From Sphingomonas caeni (lineage in GTDB: Bacteria > Pseudomonadota > Alphaproteobacteria > Sphingomonadales > Sphingomonadaceae), in the NCBI RefSeq assembly GCF_026013415.1, contig NZ_JAPDOK010000003.1, positions 186,001 through 250,000 on the forward strand: 64,000 bases of DNA, in the 5' to 3' direction. Below, in pieces: positions 1 through 16,742 of this stretch (the first letter of the stretch is position 1; the number at the start of each line of letters is the position of its first letter). The notes beneath the pieces are model-generated. The model did not search any database. It saw only the letters and a program-made list of their open reading frames with translations, and was not told where the DNA came from. The translations under genes and the position numbers were made by a program.

Positions 1-87
1 ACCCGCATGGCCGTGCCCCTCGGCACGATGAAGGGCTGGATCCGGCGCGGGCTATCGCAGCTCAGGGGATGCCTGGGCGATGGATGA
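1..87 (+). CDS. ECF sigma factor, C-terminal end only (partial at window edge)
   Basis: Only the last 28 codons and the stop lie in the window. The residues around PLGTMKGWIRRGLSQLR match the helix-turn-helix of sigma region 4, which contacts the -35 element in extracytoplasmic-function sigma factors (family knowledge). The stop codon lies inside the start of the downstream anti-sigma gene (8-base overlap), the usual sigma/anti-sigma arrangement. Inference: a stress-type ECF sigma factor controlled by the next gene. The subgroup cannot be assigned from so short a piece. Confidence 0.8.
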   Translation, partial: TRMAVPLGTMKGWIRRGLSQLRGCLGDG

Positions 88-790
88 GGCCTTCACCCCC
101 GAGCAGGAACGCGACCTGCTCGCCGCCGAGCTGGCGCTGGGGGTGCTCGAGGGCGCGGACCGCGCCGCGGCGCTGCGCCTCCGCCTCGCCGAGCCCGATT
201 TCGCTGTGGCGGTAACGGCGTGGGAGCGGCGCTTCGATCCGCTCTACGAAGAGTTCGCCGAGGCCGCGCCTCCCAATGTCTGGCCCGCGGTCGAGCGGCG
301 GCTGGGGGCGCTGCGCGGCGATGCGGTGCGCGCGCTCCGGCGCTGGCGGATCGCGGCGATCGGATCGGGCGCGATCGCGGCGTCGCTGGCCGGCATATTG
401 GTGCTGCGCCCGCCGCCCGCGCCGGTGCAGGTCGCGCGCATGCCCGATCAGCTGATGGTCACCCAGCTCGAGGGAGGCGAGGGCCCCGAGCAGGGCATCA
501 TGCTCGCCGCCAATTACGATCCCGCCGAGGGCGAGCTGCGCATCCGCGCGATGAAGGTCCCGGCAGGCAATCTCGAGCCCGAGCTCTGGGTGATCCCCGC
601 CGACGGCGTGCCGCGCTCGCTCGGCATGGTTGCGCGCGGCGGGCTCAGCCGCATGAAGGTGCCGATGGCGCAGCGCGAGATGATCCAGGACGGCGCGACG
701 CTCGCCATCACCATGGAGCCGCGCGACGGCGCCCCGCACAAGGCGCCGAGCAGCGCCCCGATCGCCGCGGGCAAAATCTCGACGATCTGA
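80..790 (+). CDS. Anti-sigma factor, RskA-like, single membrane span
   Basis: A 236-residue protein. It has an acidic N-terminal cytoplasmic part (residues 1-90) containing WERRFDPLYEEFAEAAPPNVWPAVERRL, typical of zinc-less anti-sigma domains, then one membrane span at about residues 91-109, and a C-terminal part resembling the RskA family extracytoplasmic domain (LWVIPADGVPRSLG). Known role of the family: it holds the cognate ECF sigma factor at the membrane until a signal arrives. It overlaps the sigma gene by 8 bases, so the two are translationally coupled. The C-terminus (PSSAPIAAGKISTI) is typical of the family. The signal sensed is not visible. Confidence 0.85.
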   Translation: MDEAFTPEQERDLLAAELALGVLEGADRAAALRLRLAEPDFAVAVTAWERRFDPLYEEFAEAAPPNVWPAVERRLGALRGDAVRALRRWRIAAIGSGAIAASLAGILVLRPPPAPVQVARMPDQLMVTQLEGGEGPEQGIMLAANYDPAEGELRIRAMKVPAGNLEPELWVIPADGVPRSLGMVARGGLSRMKVPMAQREMIQDGATLAITMEPRDGAPHKAPSSAPIAAGKISTI

Positions 791-1052
791 AAATCCCGGA
801 ATTGAAGCGGGGCCGCATCCACGGCCGCTCCGCCCCCGTAACTAATCCCGAAGCCCACTCGGTAGGGCGCGGCCCCCCCGCGCCCAGCGGCCGCCGGCAA
901 GACGCTCCCACCTCGGGGCCGGCACCGCAGCGCCCGAGGCCGCCGCCCGGGGCCCCAACCCCCGGGTGGCGGTTTTGGCTTCTGGCCGGCTTGCCGCAAA
1001 TCCCGCCGCATGCTTTATTTGGATGGGGATTGATCTGGAAGGGGGAGTCCAG

Positions 1053-1577
1053 ATGAAGATAGCTTCGCGCAGACGAGAGACCGTGCCTTCGGGCCATGAC
1101 ATCTACTGTGTCTACCGAGATTACATCAAGCACGAGGACAATCTGATCAACAACCGGGTTGGATGGTTCATTCAACTGCATTCATTCCTGATCGCCACCT
1201 ACGGCATCATCTTCGCTTCCTTCACATCAACCTTTGCGAGGGAAGCGGCGGCGATGGTTCCGGGAATTCGAGCTTCGGCATGCGTCCTGCTAGCCGCGAT
1301 ATCCCTCGTTGGGATCGCGTCATCGCTGTCGGCATCGCTTTCGATTTGGGCCGCACACAAGGCCATCAAGGCATTGAATAGACGCTGGGATGCTCAAAGC
1401 GATAAGCTCGATCCCAGGAAGGTTTTTCCGGGCTTGATCGGCGGCGGCAACAAGGGGCGCGATTGGTGGGGTGCGAGCTTCCACCTTTTCCTGCCCGCAT
1501 GCCTCTTCGCTGCATGGATAGGATCATTCTTCCTGCTTTATGATTTGTCGTACGCCATCGGCAGCGCCCACCGTTGA
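1053..1577 (+). CDS. Small integral membrane protein of unknown function
   Basis: A 174-residue protein starting at ATG 1053, chosen because GGAAGGGGGAG lies just upstream; the frame is open further up but without a ribosome site. After a basic N-terminus it has the segment YRDYIKHEDNLINNRVGWFI, then hydrophobic stretches at roughly residues 38-60, 72-100 and 140-170. The KHED-LIN-R block just before the first span resembles small RipA-like octameric membrane proteins, but I hold that only as a possibility. It looks somewhat less G+C-rich than its neighbours. It is convergent with rpoC and shares a bidirectional terminator with it. No function is proposed. Confidence 0.65.
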   Translation: MKIASRRRETVPSGHDIYCVYRDYIKHEDNLINNRVGWFIQLHSFLIATYGIIFASFTSTFAREAAAMVPGIRASACVLLAAISLVGIASSLSASLSIWAAHKAIKALNRRWDAQSDKLDPRKVFPGLIGGGNKGRDWWGASFHLFLPACLFAAWIGSFFLLYDLSYAIGSAHR

Positions 1578-1592
1578 TCTGAGCAAAGAAAA

Positions 1593-1620
1593 ACCGCCGC
1601 CCGGCATCCCGGACGGCGGT
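1593..1620. terminator. Bidirectional rho-independent terminator after rpoC and the small membrane gene
   Basis: A 12-bp stem (ACCGCCGCCCGG / CCGGACGGCGGT, one G-T pair) with a 4-base loop. A-residues on the left give a T run when read on the minus strand behind rpoC, and CTTTCATTCTT follows on the plus strand. Confidence 0.85.
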
Positions 1621-1656
1621 CTTTCATTCTTCAGCCCGGAAGCCTGAACCCGGCGA

Positions 1657-5937
<4,281 letters not shown>

Positions 5938-6017
5938 TTCTTTTTCCCTCAGGAGGGTAAAATCTCAGGGGCGGGAGGGGTGGGGGAGCACCGCGATGTC
6001 ACAGTGCCCCCGACCGA

Positions 6018-10172
<4,155 letters not shown>

Positions 10173-10343
10173 GTAGGTCTTGTCCTCGTCGTTCGATACC
10201 GGACGCAGCGAAAGACGCGAAAAAGCCGCGCGATTCCCTCATCGGGCTTCGGCAGCTCTCGGCGTCTTATGAAACCGCAACCCCAATTCGATCGACGCGC
10301 TGCGCGACGGCGCGTCATTTCCCGGAGCTGTGGTGTGGGTGCG

Positions 10344-10371
10344 CATATAGGGAGCGTGTTGGATTTGTAAA
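10344..10371 (-). promoter_or_regulatory. Putative promoter of rpoBC
   Basis: Read on the minus strand: TTTACA (10366-10371), a 16-base spacer, then TATATG (10344-10349). It lies about 170 bases before the rpoB start and directly behind the stop codon of the propeller gene. Sigma-70-like by eye only. Confidence 0.5.
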
Positions 10372-10376
10372 GCCCG

Positions 10377-11273
10377 CTAGGCGGGGAAGATCACCACCGA
10401 CGGCGTGCCGTCGAGTTCGGCGCTCGGCACCTGTTCCTCGGTCTGCCAATTGGTGCCGTCGAAGGTGGCGTAGTAGAGCTGCTGGCTGGCGTTCCAGAAG
10501 AGATAGATCAGCCCGTCGCATTCCGCCGCGCCGCACGGCACGCTCATGCTGATCGGGATCTCGACCGGATTGGACCATGTCGTGCCGTCGAAGGTCGCAT
10601 AATAGGAGTTGTCGCCCGAAGAGTAGAACAGATAGATCAGGTTCTGGAACACCACGGCGCAGGGCGGGCTGAACGAGCCGACGCCCGGAATCTCCGTGTC
10701 GGAGCCCCAGCTCGCGCCGTCGAAGCTGTTGTACCAGAGCTGCTCGGTTAGATAGGTCGGGTTCGAATCGTTGTGGAACACGTAGAGCAGGCCATCGTAC
10801 ACGACCGCTGACGGCGTGCCCGAGGCCTGCATCGGCACCGGATTGTCACCCAGCCAGTTCGACCCGTCGAAGATATTGCACCAAATCTGCCACACGCCGG
10901 GGGCAATGCTCTCCTTGCCGGGGGTGGCCTGGCTGCTCATATGAAACGCGTAGATCTGGCCGTTGTACACGGTCGCGGCCGCGCCATTGCCGGTCTCGGT
11001 GTTGGGCACCTGCTGGTCGCCCGCCCAGCTGTTGCCGTCGAAGCTGTTCCACCACAGGTTTTCGCTATTCTGCCCCTGATGGATCACGACCATGTTGCCG
11101 GCATAATTGACCGCGGCGACAGTGTTGCTCGATCCCGTATTCGGCGCCTGGCTGTCGAGCTGCCAGCCGAGATTGTCGAGGATCGTGTACCACAGGCCGT
11201 TCTCGCCCGCGCCGGTGTGGAAGATATAGGCGCTCTGCGTCATCCCGTCGACGATCTGCCCGACACCCGTCAT
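10377..11273 (-). CDS. Six-repeat beta-propeller, lectin-like protein
   Basis: A 298-residue protein built almost wholly of about six ~48-residue repeats. Each ends in a version of LWYNSFDGxSWxxDxxVP (FDGNSW, FDGSNW, FDGASW, FDGTTW, FDGTNW) followed by a Psa-VvY-g-lYvfh strand pair. This pattern is that of PLL/tectonin/fucose-binding beta-propellers; the aromatic-rich repeats suggest sugar or glycoconjugate binding (inference). There is no obvious signal peptide. It is divergent from the tail-sheath gene at 11359, with only 85 bases between starts, so the two may share control. The stop codon almost touches the rpoBC promoter. Confidence 0.7.
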   Translation of the reverse strand: MTGVGQIVDGMTQSAYIFHTGAGENGLWYTILDNLGWQLDSQAPNTGSSNTVAAVNYAGNMVVIHQGQNSENLWWNSFDGNSWAGDQQVPNTETGNGAAATVYNGQIYAFHMSSQATPGKESIAPGVWQIWCNIFDGSNWLGDNPVPMQASGTPSAVVYDGLLYVFHNDSNPTYLTEQLWYNSFDGASWGSDTEIPGVGSFSPPCAVVFQNLIYLFYSSGDNSYYATFDGTTWSNPVEIPISMSVPCGAAECDGLIYLFWNASQQLYYATFDGTNWQTEEQVPSAELDGTPSVVIFPA

Positions 11274-11358
11274 TTGATTTCCCCCTGTCCCCCGGGTGAC
11301 TATAAGGTCGTTCCGGCTTCGCTACAAATCGCTTCCTCGCCGTTTCAAGGAGTTGATG

Positions 11359-13050
11359 ATGACGACCGAGTTCGGTTCGCCGAAAGAAACCCCCGGCGTC
11401 TACGTTCAGGAGCTGAGCGCCTTTCCGTCCGCGATCGTCGGCGTGGCGACTGCGGTGCCGATCTTCATCGGCTATACCGAATTCGCCGGCGATCCCGCCA
11501 CCGGCGCGGCGCTGTACAACCAGCCCGTCGCGATCGCCTCGATGGCGGACTATGCCCGCTATTTCGGCGGCCCCGCGCCGCAACCCTACCGCATCGATCC
11601 GGTCCCGACGCCGGTGCCGCCCGGGGTCACGCCCGATTTCGCGGCCTATGCCACCAGCCCGAATGCCGGGGGCGGCTGGTCCGTCGCGTCGGCGGGCTAT
11701 CTGATCGCCCCCGCCCAGGCCGAGCCGTTCCTGCTCTATCGCCAGATGCAGCTCTTCTTCGCCAATGGCGGCGGCAATTGCTTTGTCGTGTCCGCCGGCA
11801 GCTATTGGGCCGGCCAGCTCCCCGTCGGCGCGCCGAACCCGCAAGGGTGGCAGCCCGGATCGGTGACTGCCGCCGCGCTCTCCGCCGCGCTGACCGCGGC
11901 CGGCGCGCTGAAGGGGCCGACCATGACCGTCATCCCGGAGGCCTGCCAGCTGGGCGCGGTGGATTATGCGACGGTCGCCACCGCGATGCTCGACCAGGCT
12001 GGCTCGCTGCAGGACCGGATGGCGATCCTCGATCTGCCGGGCTGCCTGAGCGCCACGACCCTCGACGATCTCGAGGCGGCGCAGGCCCAGCTCTGGACCG
12101 CGCTCGCCCCGCAGGCCAACGATGCCAGCTATGGTGCGGTCTATGCGCCCGCGGTCAACGCCTCGCTGGTGCAGGCTGGCGATCTCGATTTCACCCGCCT
12201 CGCCTCGGCGGACAACCGCCTGATCAACGATCTGCTCACCACCCAGGCCTATCAGCGTTTCGAGCCGTCGCCCGCGCAGCTTGCATCGGTCCAGGCCATG
12301 ATCGCCGCCGCCTTCCCCTTGCCCGCGACGCTGCCGAAGCAGAACAATCCGCAATATTCGGGCGACGCCGGCGGCTGGCCCGCGGGCAGCGACGCGGCAG
12401 CGCTCAACACCGCGCTCGTCAACGCGCTGCCGCTGTACGCCCAGCTGCTCCAGCTGGTGGCGGCCGATATCAACGTCCAGCCGGTTTCGGGCGCAATCGC
12501 AGGGGTGTGGGCCCAAAACGACGAGATCAACAATGTCTGGAACGCCCCTGCCAATATCGCGCTCGCGAGCGTGTTGTCGCCGCTCTGCGCGATCAACGAC
12601 GCCCAGCAGGGTGCGTTCAACGTGCCGGCGAACGGCATGGCGATCGACATCATCCGCGCGCAGGTCAATCGCGGCAACGTCGTGTGGGGTGCGCGCACCC
12701 TCGACGGTAACAGCAATGACTATCGCTACATCCAGGTGCGGCGGACGCTCATCTATGTCGAGCAGTCGATCAAGGCGGCGCTCCGGCAATTCGTCTTTGC
12801 GGCGAATGACAGTCAGACCTGGACCATGGTGACCGCGCTGATCTCGAACTTCCTGACCCAGCTCTGGGCGTCGGGCGGGCTGATGGGGGACAAGGCGAGC
12901 GATGCCTTCACCGTCCAATGCGGCCTGCCCGCAACCATGACCGGGCAAGACGTCATCGATGGGAACCTGATCGTTGCGGTGACGCTACAAATGACGCACC
13001 CGGCCGAATTCATTCTGCTCACATTCCGGCAAGAAATGCAGGGCAGCTAA
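11359..13050 (+). CDS. Contractile tail sheath protein (phage or eCIS type), apparently orphan
   Basis: About 563 residues. The N-terminus (FGSPKETPGVYVQELSAFP) and the C-terminal domain (ARTLDGNSNDYRYIQVRRT, then YVEQSIKAALRQFVFAANDSQTW and HPAEFILLTFRQ) are characteristic of tail-sheath proteins of contractile phages and extracellular injection systems. The start is set by AAGGAG at 11347-11352, six bases before ATG 11359; ATG 11356 is an alternative. No tube, baseplate, spike, AAA ATPase or terminase gene is nearby, which is unusual, because sheath proteins need partners to contract. The divergent neighbour is a propeller/lectin-like protein. Confidence 0.85.
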   Translation: MTTEFGSPKETPGVYVQELSAFPSAIVGVATAVPIFIGYTEFAGDPATGAALYNQPVAIASMADYARYFGGPAPQPYRIDPVPTPVPPGVTPDFAAYATSPNAGGGWSVASAGYLIAPAQAEPFLLYRQMQLFFANGGGNCFVVSAGSYWAGQLPVGAPNPQGWQPGSVTAAALSAALTAAGALKGPTMTVIPEACQLGAVDYATVATAMLDQAGSLQDRMAILDLPGCLSATTLDDLEAAQAQLWTALAPQANDASYGAVYAPAVNASLVQAGDLDFTRLASADNRLINDLLTTQAYQRFEPSPAQLASVQAMIAAAFPLPATLPKQNNPQYSGDAGGWPAGSDAAALNTALVNALPLYAQLLQLVAADINVQPVSGAIAGVWAQNDEINNVWNAPANIALASVLSPLCAINDAQQGAFNVPANGMAIDIIRAQVNRGNVVWGARTLDGNSNDYRYIQVRRTLIYVEQSIKAALRQFVFAANDSQTWTMVTALISNFLTQLWASGGLMGDKASDAFTVQCGLPATMTGQDVIDGNLIVAVTLQMTHPAEFILLTFRQEMQGS

Positions 13051-13143
13051 TTCTTCAGCTTCATTTCCATTCATCGGCGTGAAGACACGGGCCACCGCGC
13101 GGGAGCGGAGCTTTTAGGGGGTTCCATTCATTGAACCCCCGTC

Positions 13144-14445
13144 ATGAAAAACAGACCCGTAAAGCTTAGCCCCCGCGCCGCACTGTTTATCGGTGCCGCG
13201 CTCCTTTCCACTCCAGCCTGGGCGCAGGACACCCAGGTGACGCCGCCGCCGGTGGTGTCGACCGTCCCTGCGCCTGCTCCCGCGCCTGCGCCCGCTCCGA
13301 CGATCACGATCGCGCCCGCGTCGCCGGTCGTGCAGAGCGTCCCTGACACGCCCGAGGCCGCGCCCGCCCGCGCCGCGCCGCGCGCCGCCGTGCGCCGTCC
13401 GGCTTCCACCACCACCACCACCACCGCCACGCGTCAGGTGACGCGCGCGACCACGCCCGCTCCGGCTCCTGCGCCCGCCCCGGCCCCCCAGGCCGCCGCG
13501 CCGCAGCCCGCCGCCGAGGCTCCGGCCCCGATCCCGGCTCCCGAAGCCGCCCCCCCGGCACCTGTCGAAGCCCAGACCAGCGAGACCGCGACCACCGAAA
13601 CCACCGCTCCGGCGCAGGCCCCGATGCCGATCTGGCCGTGGCTGCTGGTCGGCGCGTTGATCGTCGCGGGCATCGCCGCGGCCCTGCTGTTCCGCCGCCG
13701 CCGCGACGATGACGTGGTCTATGAGGAGCCGTACGAGGCGTACGAGCCCGTCGCCGCCACGCCCCTGGTCGCGCGCGAGCCGGTCGCCGAGCGCATCCAG
13801 CCGCGCCACGAGCCCGAAGTCGCCCGCGTCGCCCCTTCGGTCGCGCTGGGGGTGGGCGACACGGTCGATAACGAACCCGACCCCAATTTTGCCGAGCCCG
13901 CCGCCGAGGCCGAGCTCCACCATGCCGACAATGACGATCTTGCCGGCCTCACCAGCAAGGCGCCGATCGCCCAGCGGCCCTGGCTCGAATTCGGCATGCG
14001 CCCGGTCCGCGCGGGCACCAGCGCGGACGAGGCGTTGGTCGAGCTCGAGCTGACCGTCGCCAATGCCGGCGATCTGCCCGCCAAGGATGTCCGCATCTCC
14101 ACTTTCCTGCTCGCCGATGGCGACGCCGGCCACATGGAGGAGCTGCTGATCGAGCGCAGCGCGGACACGACGGTCCCGCCGGTCACGATCAAGCCGGGCG
14201 AGGGCACCCGCGTCGATGCCACGCTGGCGGTCCGCAAGGATACGCTGAACGAGCATGAATTCTCGCCGATGGTGGTCGCAGACGCCCGCTACACCATGGC
14301 CGACGGGAGCGAGGGCCGCACCTCGGCCACCTTCCGCGTCGGCCTGTGGGGCGAGAGCGAGCGGCTCGAGCCGATCGCCTTCGACCGCCCGGAGATGCAC
14401 CGCGACGTCGCGGCCGAGCTGGTGGGCAAACCCGCCCACGCCTGA
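13144..14445 (+). CDS. Proline/alanine-rich membrane protein (paralogue 1)
   Basis: A 433-residue protein: a signal peptide ending near AWAQ, a long low-complexity Pro-Ala-Thr region to about residue 155, one membrane span (IWPWLLVGALIVAGIAAALLF) with an RRRR stop-transfer, then a negatively charged linker and a C-terminal beta-rich domain of about 150 residues (RPWLEFGMRPVRAG ... LWGESERLEPI). The second-half domain has the look of an Ig-like or CARDB-like fold (VELELTVANAGDLPAKDVRIST). The gene at 16743 has exactly the same architecture. Topology suggests a Pro-rich stalk outside the membrane and the folded domain in the cytoplasm (inference). Function unknown. Confidence 0.75.
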   Translation: MKNRPVKLSPRAALFIGAALLSTPAWAQDTQVTPPPVVSTVPAPAPAPAPAPTITIAPASPVVQSVPDTPEAAPARAAPRAAVRRPASTTTTTTATRQVTRATTPAPAPAPAPAPQAAAPQPAAEAPAPIPAPEAAPPAPVEAQTSETATTETTAPAQAPMPIWPWLLVGALIVAGIAAALLFRRRRDDDVVYEEPYEAYEPVAATPLVAREPVAERIQPRHEPEVARVAPSVALGVGDTVDNEPDPNFAEPAAEAELHHADNDDLAGLTSKAPIAQRPWLEFGMRPVRAGTSADEALVELELTVANAGDLPAKDVRISTFLLADGDAGHMEELLIERSADTTVPPVTIKPGEGTRVDATLAVRKDTLNEHEFSPMVVADARYTMADGSEGRTSATFRVGLWGESERLEPIAFDRPEMHRDVAAELVGKPAHA

Positions 14446-14468
14446 TCCGGGTTTTCCGGAGACCGATT

Positions 14469-14501
14469 GGCCCCGTCCTTCGCGAGAGGGGCGGGGCCTT
14501 T
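14469..14501 (+). terminator. Probable terminator after proline-rich gene 1
   Basis: A GC-rich hairpin (GGCCCCGTCC / GGGGCGGGGCC) with a CGCGA loop, followed by TTTCCG, 24 bases behind the stop codon. Confidence 0.6.
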
Positions 14502-14515
14502 CCGTCTGCCATCCC

Positions 14516-14643
14516 AAATCCTCCCCCGCCAGGGGGAGGTGTCAGCGTAGCTGACGGAGGGGGAGGGCGGCGGCCATGCTTGTTTCGTGTCCTCCCCCTC
14601 CGTCGCCTTCGGCGCCACCTCCCCCTGGCGGGGGAGGATTTTC
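14516..14643. repeat. Dispersed palindromic repeat, family A, copy 1
   Basis: About 128 bp made of two facing hairpins. The outer arm begins AATCCTCCCCCGCCAGGGGG and is mirrored at the other end; a conserved centre (CGGCCATGCTTGTTTCGTGT) lies between. Related copies are at 27194-27322 and 37125-37250. It sits in the gap between convergent genes and reaches into the stop codon of the acyltransferase gene. Confidence 0.85.
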
Positions 14644-16675
14644 AACGATGCAGGCTCCAGTCCGAAGCCGCCATCACCGCCCCCCGCAGCCCGGGATAGA
14701 GCAAATCATTCCCCGCGCCGCTCAGATGGTCCCCGTCGAAAAACAGCGGCTTCCCCCCGGCCTGCGCCTGGCACACCTCCCCCGGGCACAGCGCAGGGAA
14801 CGGATCCCACACGAACAGCCCGGGCAGGCGCGCGGCAAGCGTCTGGATCGCATCGCTCACCGGCTTCTGCCGCGAGAGCAGCTCGGCCCGCGGCACGCTC
14901 AGCCCATGACAGATCGGATTGTCCCGGTTGAACCAGTCCGAGCAACGGAAGGGCGGGCTGCGGAACATCGGCTTGGGCGCCTCGATCACCAGCCCCAGCC
15001 CATGCTGCGTCCAGCCGTTCAGGGTCGCCTGCGCCTCGGCCAGGCTCTCCGGCGCCACCCGATCCGGCTTGGCGTTCAGGATGTCGCGGTCGCCCTCGAA
15101 CTGATTGGTGAAGCGGGTCAGCCTGAGCGACGGCATGAACACCACATCCCCTCGCTTCGCGCGCGCGCCGATCTCGGCGACCAGCGCGTCGTACCAGCCC
15201 TTGCACCGCGGGCGCGAGGCGTGGCTCTCGGTCAGCTTCATCACCGGACAGCCCGCCTTGAACCAGGCATGGACCGGCACGCCTAGCTCGGCCGCGAGCT
15301 GGCGGTAATTGGGGGCGTAAGCGAGATTGTGCGAATCCCCCACCGTATAGAGCGTGAAGCCTGCGGGCGGGGTATTGCAGCCCTCCGGGATCCAGACGCT
15401 CTCCTTGCCTCCCCCGAAGGAGAAAACCTCTTCGCGCACGGTGCAATTCGCCAGCCTGGGATCGAGCGGATGGCGTTCGTCGGCATACCAGGCGGCGTGA
15501 TCGCGAGTGACGCTCAGCGTCACCTGGTCATGCGCCATGAACAACGCCACCCCCGCCAGCGCCGAGACCCCCACGCCCCCCAGCGCGAACGCCACCACCC
15601 GTCCGCGCGGGGCGGCGGAGATGTGCTTGTTGGTCCGCAGCGGCTGCTCGACGAGGAAATAGGAGAGGGTGGCAAGCCCGCACGCCAGTGCCAGCGCGGT
15701 CAGCTGCAACGGCAGCGCCTCGAGCCCCGTCGTCCAGCGGAACAGCACGAACACCGGCCAGTGCCACAGATAGAGCGAGTAGGAGAGGCGCCCCACGCCT
15801 ACCATCGCGCGCGTCTCGAGCAGCCGCGTCACCGCCGCCTTCGGGAAAGCGCACACCGCCGCGATCAGCACCGCGGTACCGATCACCGGCAGCAGCGCGA
15901 AGGGGAAGGGGGTGGTCCCGATCCGCGGGATCGCCAGCCCACCCGCCACCAGCGCCAGCCCCGCAAGGACGAGCGGCCCGCCGCCGTGCGCTGCCAGCCA
16001 CGGCTTCCACCGCTCGAGCGTCAGGCGCAGCAGCATCCCCGTGCCCAGCTCCCAGAAGCGCGTCACGATCAGGTAGAAGGCGAGCTTGGGATCGACATAG
16101 GCGAGCACCCCGCACAGCGCGAACGAGGCGAGCGAGAGGATCGCGACCAGCCGGATCACCCCGCGTTCGTCGGTCTGGCGGCGGTGGAGCAGGAACGGGA
16201 AGAGCAGATAGAATTGCTCCTCCACCCCCAGCGACCAGCTGTGGGTGAAGGGGTTATACCCCGCCTGCGGCCCGAAATAGCTGTCGCTGTCGAAGGCGAG
16301 GGCGATATTGCTCAGCCCCGCGAACGCCAGCTTGCCTGTCACCGCGACGCTGTTCGACAGCCAGGCATCGGGCACGAACAGCTGGGTCGCCAGGATCGCC
16401 GCGAGCAGCATCGCCACCAGCGCCGGCATGATCCGCATCAGCCGCCGCGCATAAAAGGCGAGCAGCAGCTCCTTGAGGCTCTCGAAACGTTTCCCCGCCA
16501 TCGATCCGGTGACGACGAAGCCCGAAATCACGAAGAAGATGTCGACGCCGGTGAAGCCGCCGGGTAGCAGCCCCGGCCAGAGGTGATAGAGGATCACCGA
16601 TCCGACCGCGACGGCGCGCAAGCCGTCGATGGCCGGGATGTAACCGATCCGCGCGCCGGGTTGCGTGGCTGTCAC
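14642..16675 (-). CDS. Acyltransferase 3 with C-terminal SGNH domain (OafA-like)
   Basis: About 677 residues from GTG 16675 (GGGGAG six bases upstream); a longer TTG start at 16726 is possible but lacks a ribosome site. The N-terminal half has the acyltransferase-3 signature IGYIPAIDGLRAVAV...YHLW and ten or so membrane spans with GVDIFFVISGFVV. The C-terminal half is a periplasmic SGNH-hydrolase-like domain with GDSH and the catalytic D-x-x-H in FDGDHLSGAG. Known family role: O-acetylation or other acylation of surface polysaccharide, peptidoglycan or lipid. It is flanked by two paralogous proline-rich membrane proteins, which may be coincidental or may mark a surface-modification locus. Confidence 0.92.
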   Translation of the reverse strand: MTATQPGARIGYIPAIDGLRAVAVGSVILYHLWPGLLPGGFTGVDIFFVISGFVVTGSMAGKRFESLKELLLAFYARRLMRIMPALVAMLLAAILATQLFVPDAWLSNSVAVTGKLAFAGLSNIALAFDSDSYFGPQAGYNPFTHSWSLGVEEQFYLLFPFLLHRRQTDERGVIRLVAILSLASFALCGVLAYVDPKLAFYLIVTRFWELGTGMLLRLTLERWKPWLAAHGGGPLVLAGLALVAGGLAIPRIGTTPFPFALLPVIGTAVLIAAVCAFPKAAVTRLLETRAMVGVGRLSYSLYLWHWPVFVLFRWTTGLEALPLQLTALALACGLATLSYFLVEQPLRTNKHISAAPRGRVVAFALGGVGVSALAGVALFMAHDQVTLSVTRDHAAWYADERHPLDPRLANCTVREEVFSFGGGKESVWIPEGCNTPPAGFTLYTVGDSHNLAYAPNYRQLAAELGVPVHAWFKAGCPVMKLTESHASRPRCKGWYDALVAEIGARAKRGDVVFMPSLRLTRFTNQFEGDRDILNAKPDRVAPESLAEAQATLNGWTQHGLGLVIEAPKPMFRSPPFRCSDWFNRDNPICHGLSVPRAELLSRQKPVSDAIQTLAARLPGLFVWDPFPALCPGEVCQAQAGGKPLFFDGDHLSGAGNDLLYPGLRGAVMAASDWSLHR

Positions 16676-16742
16676 TTGGGGCTCCCCATCGGGGAGGCCT
16701 CTAGGGCAGGCGCGAGCGGCGGGCAATCGAAGGAAAAGTCCG

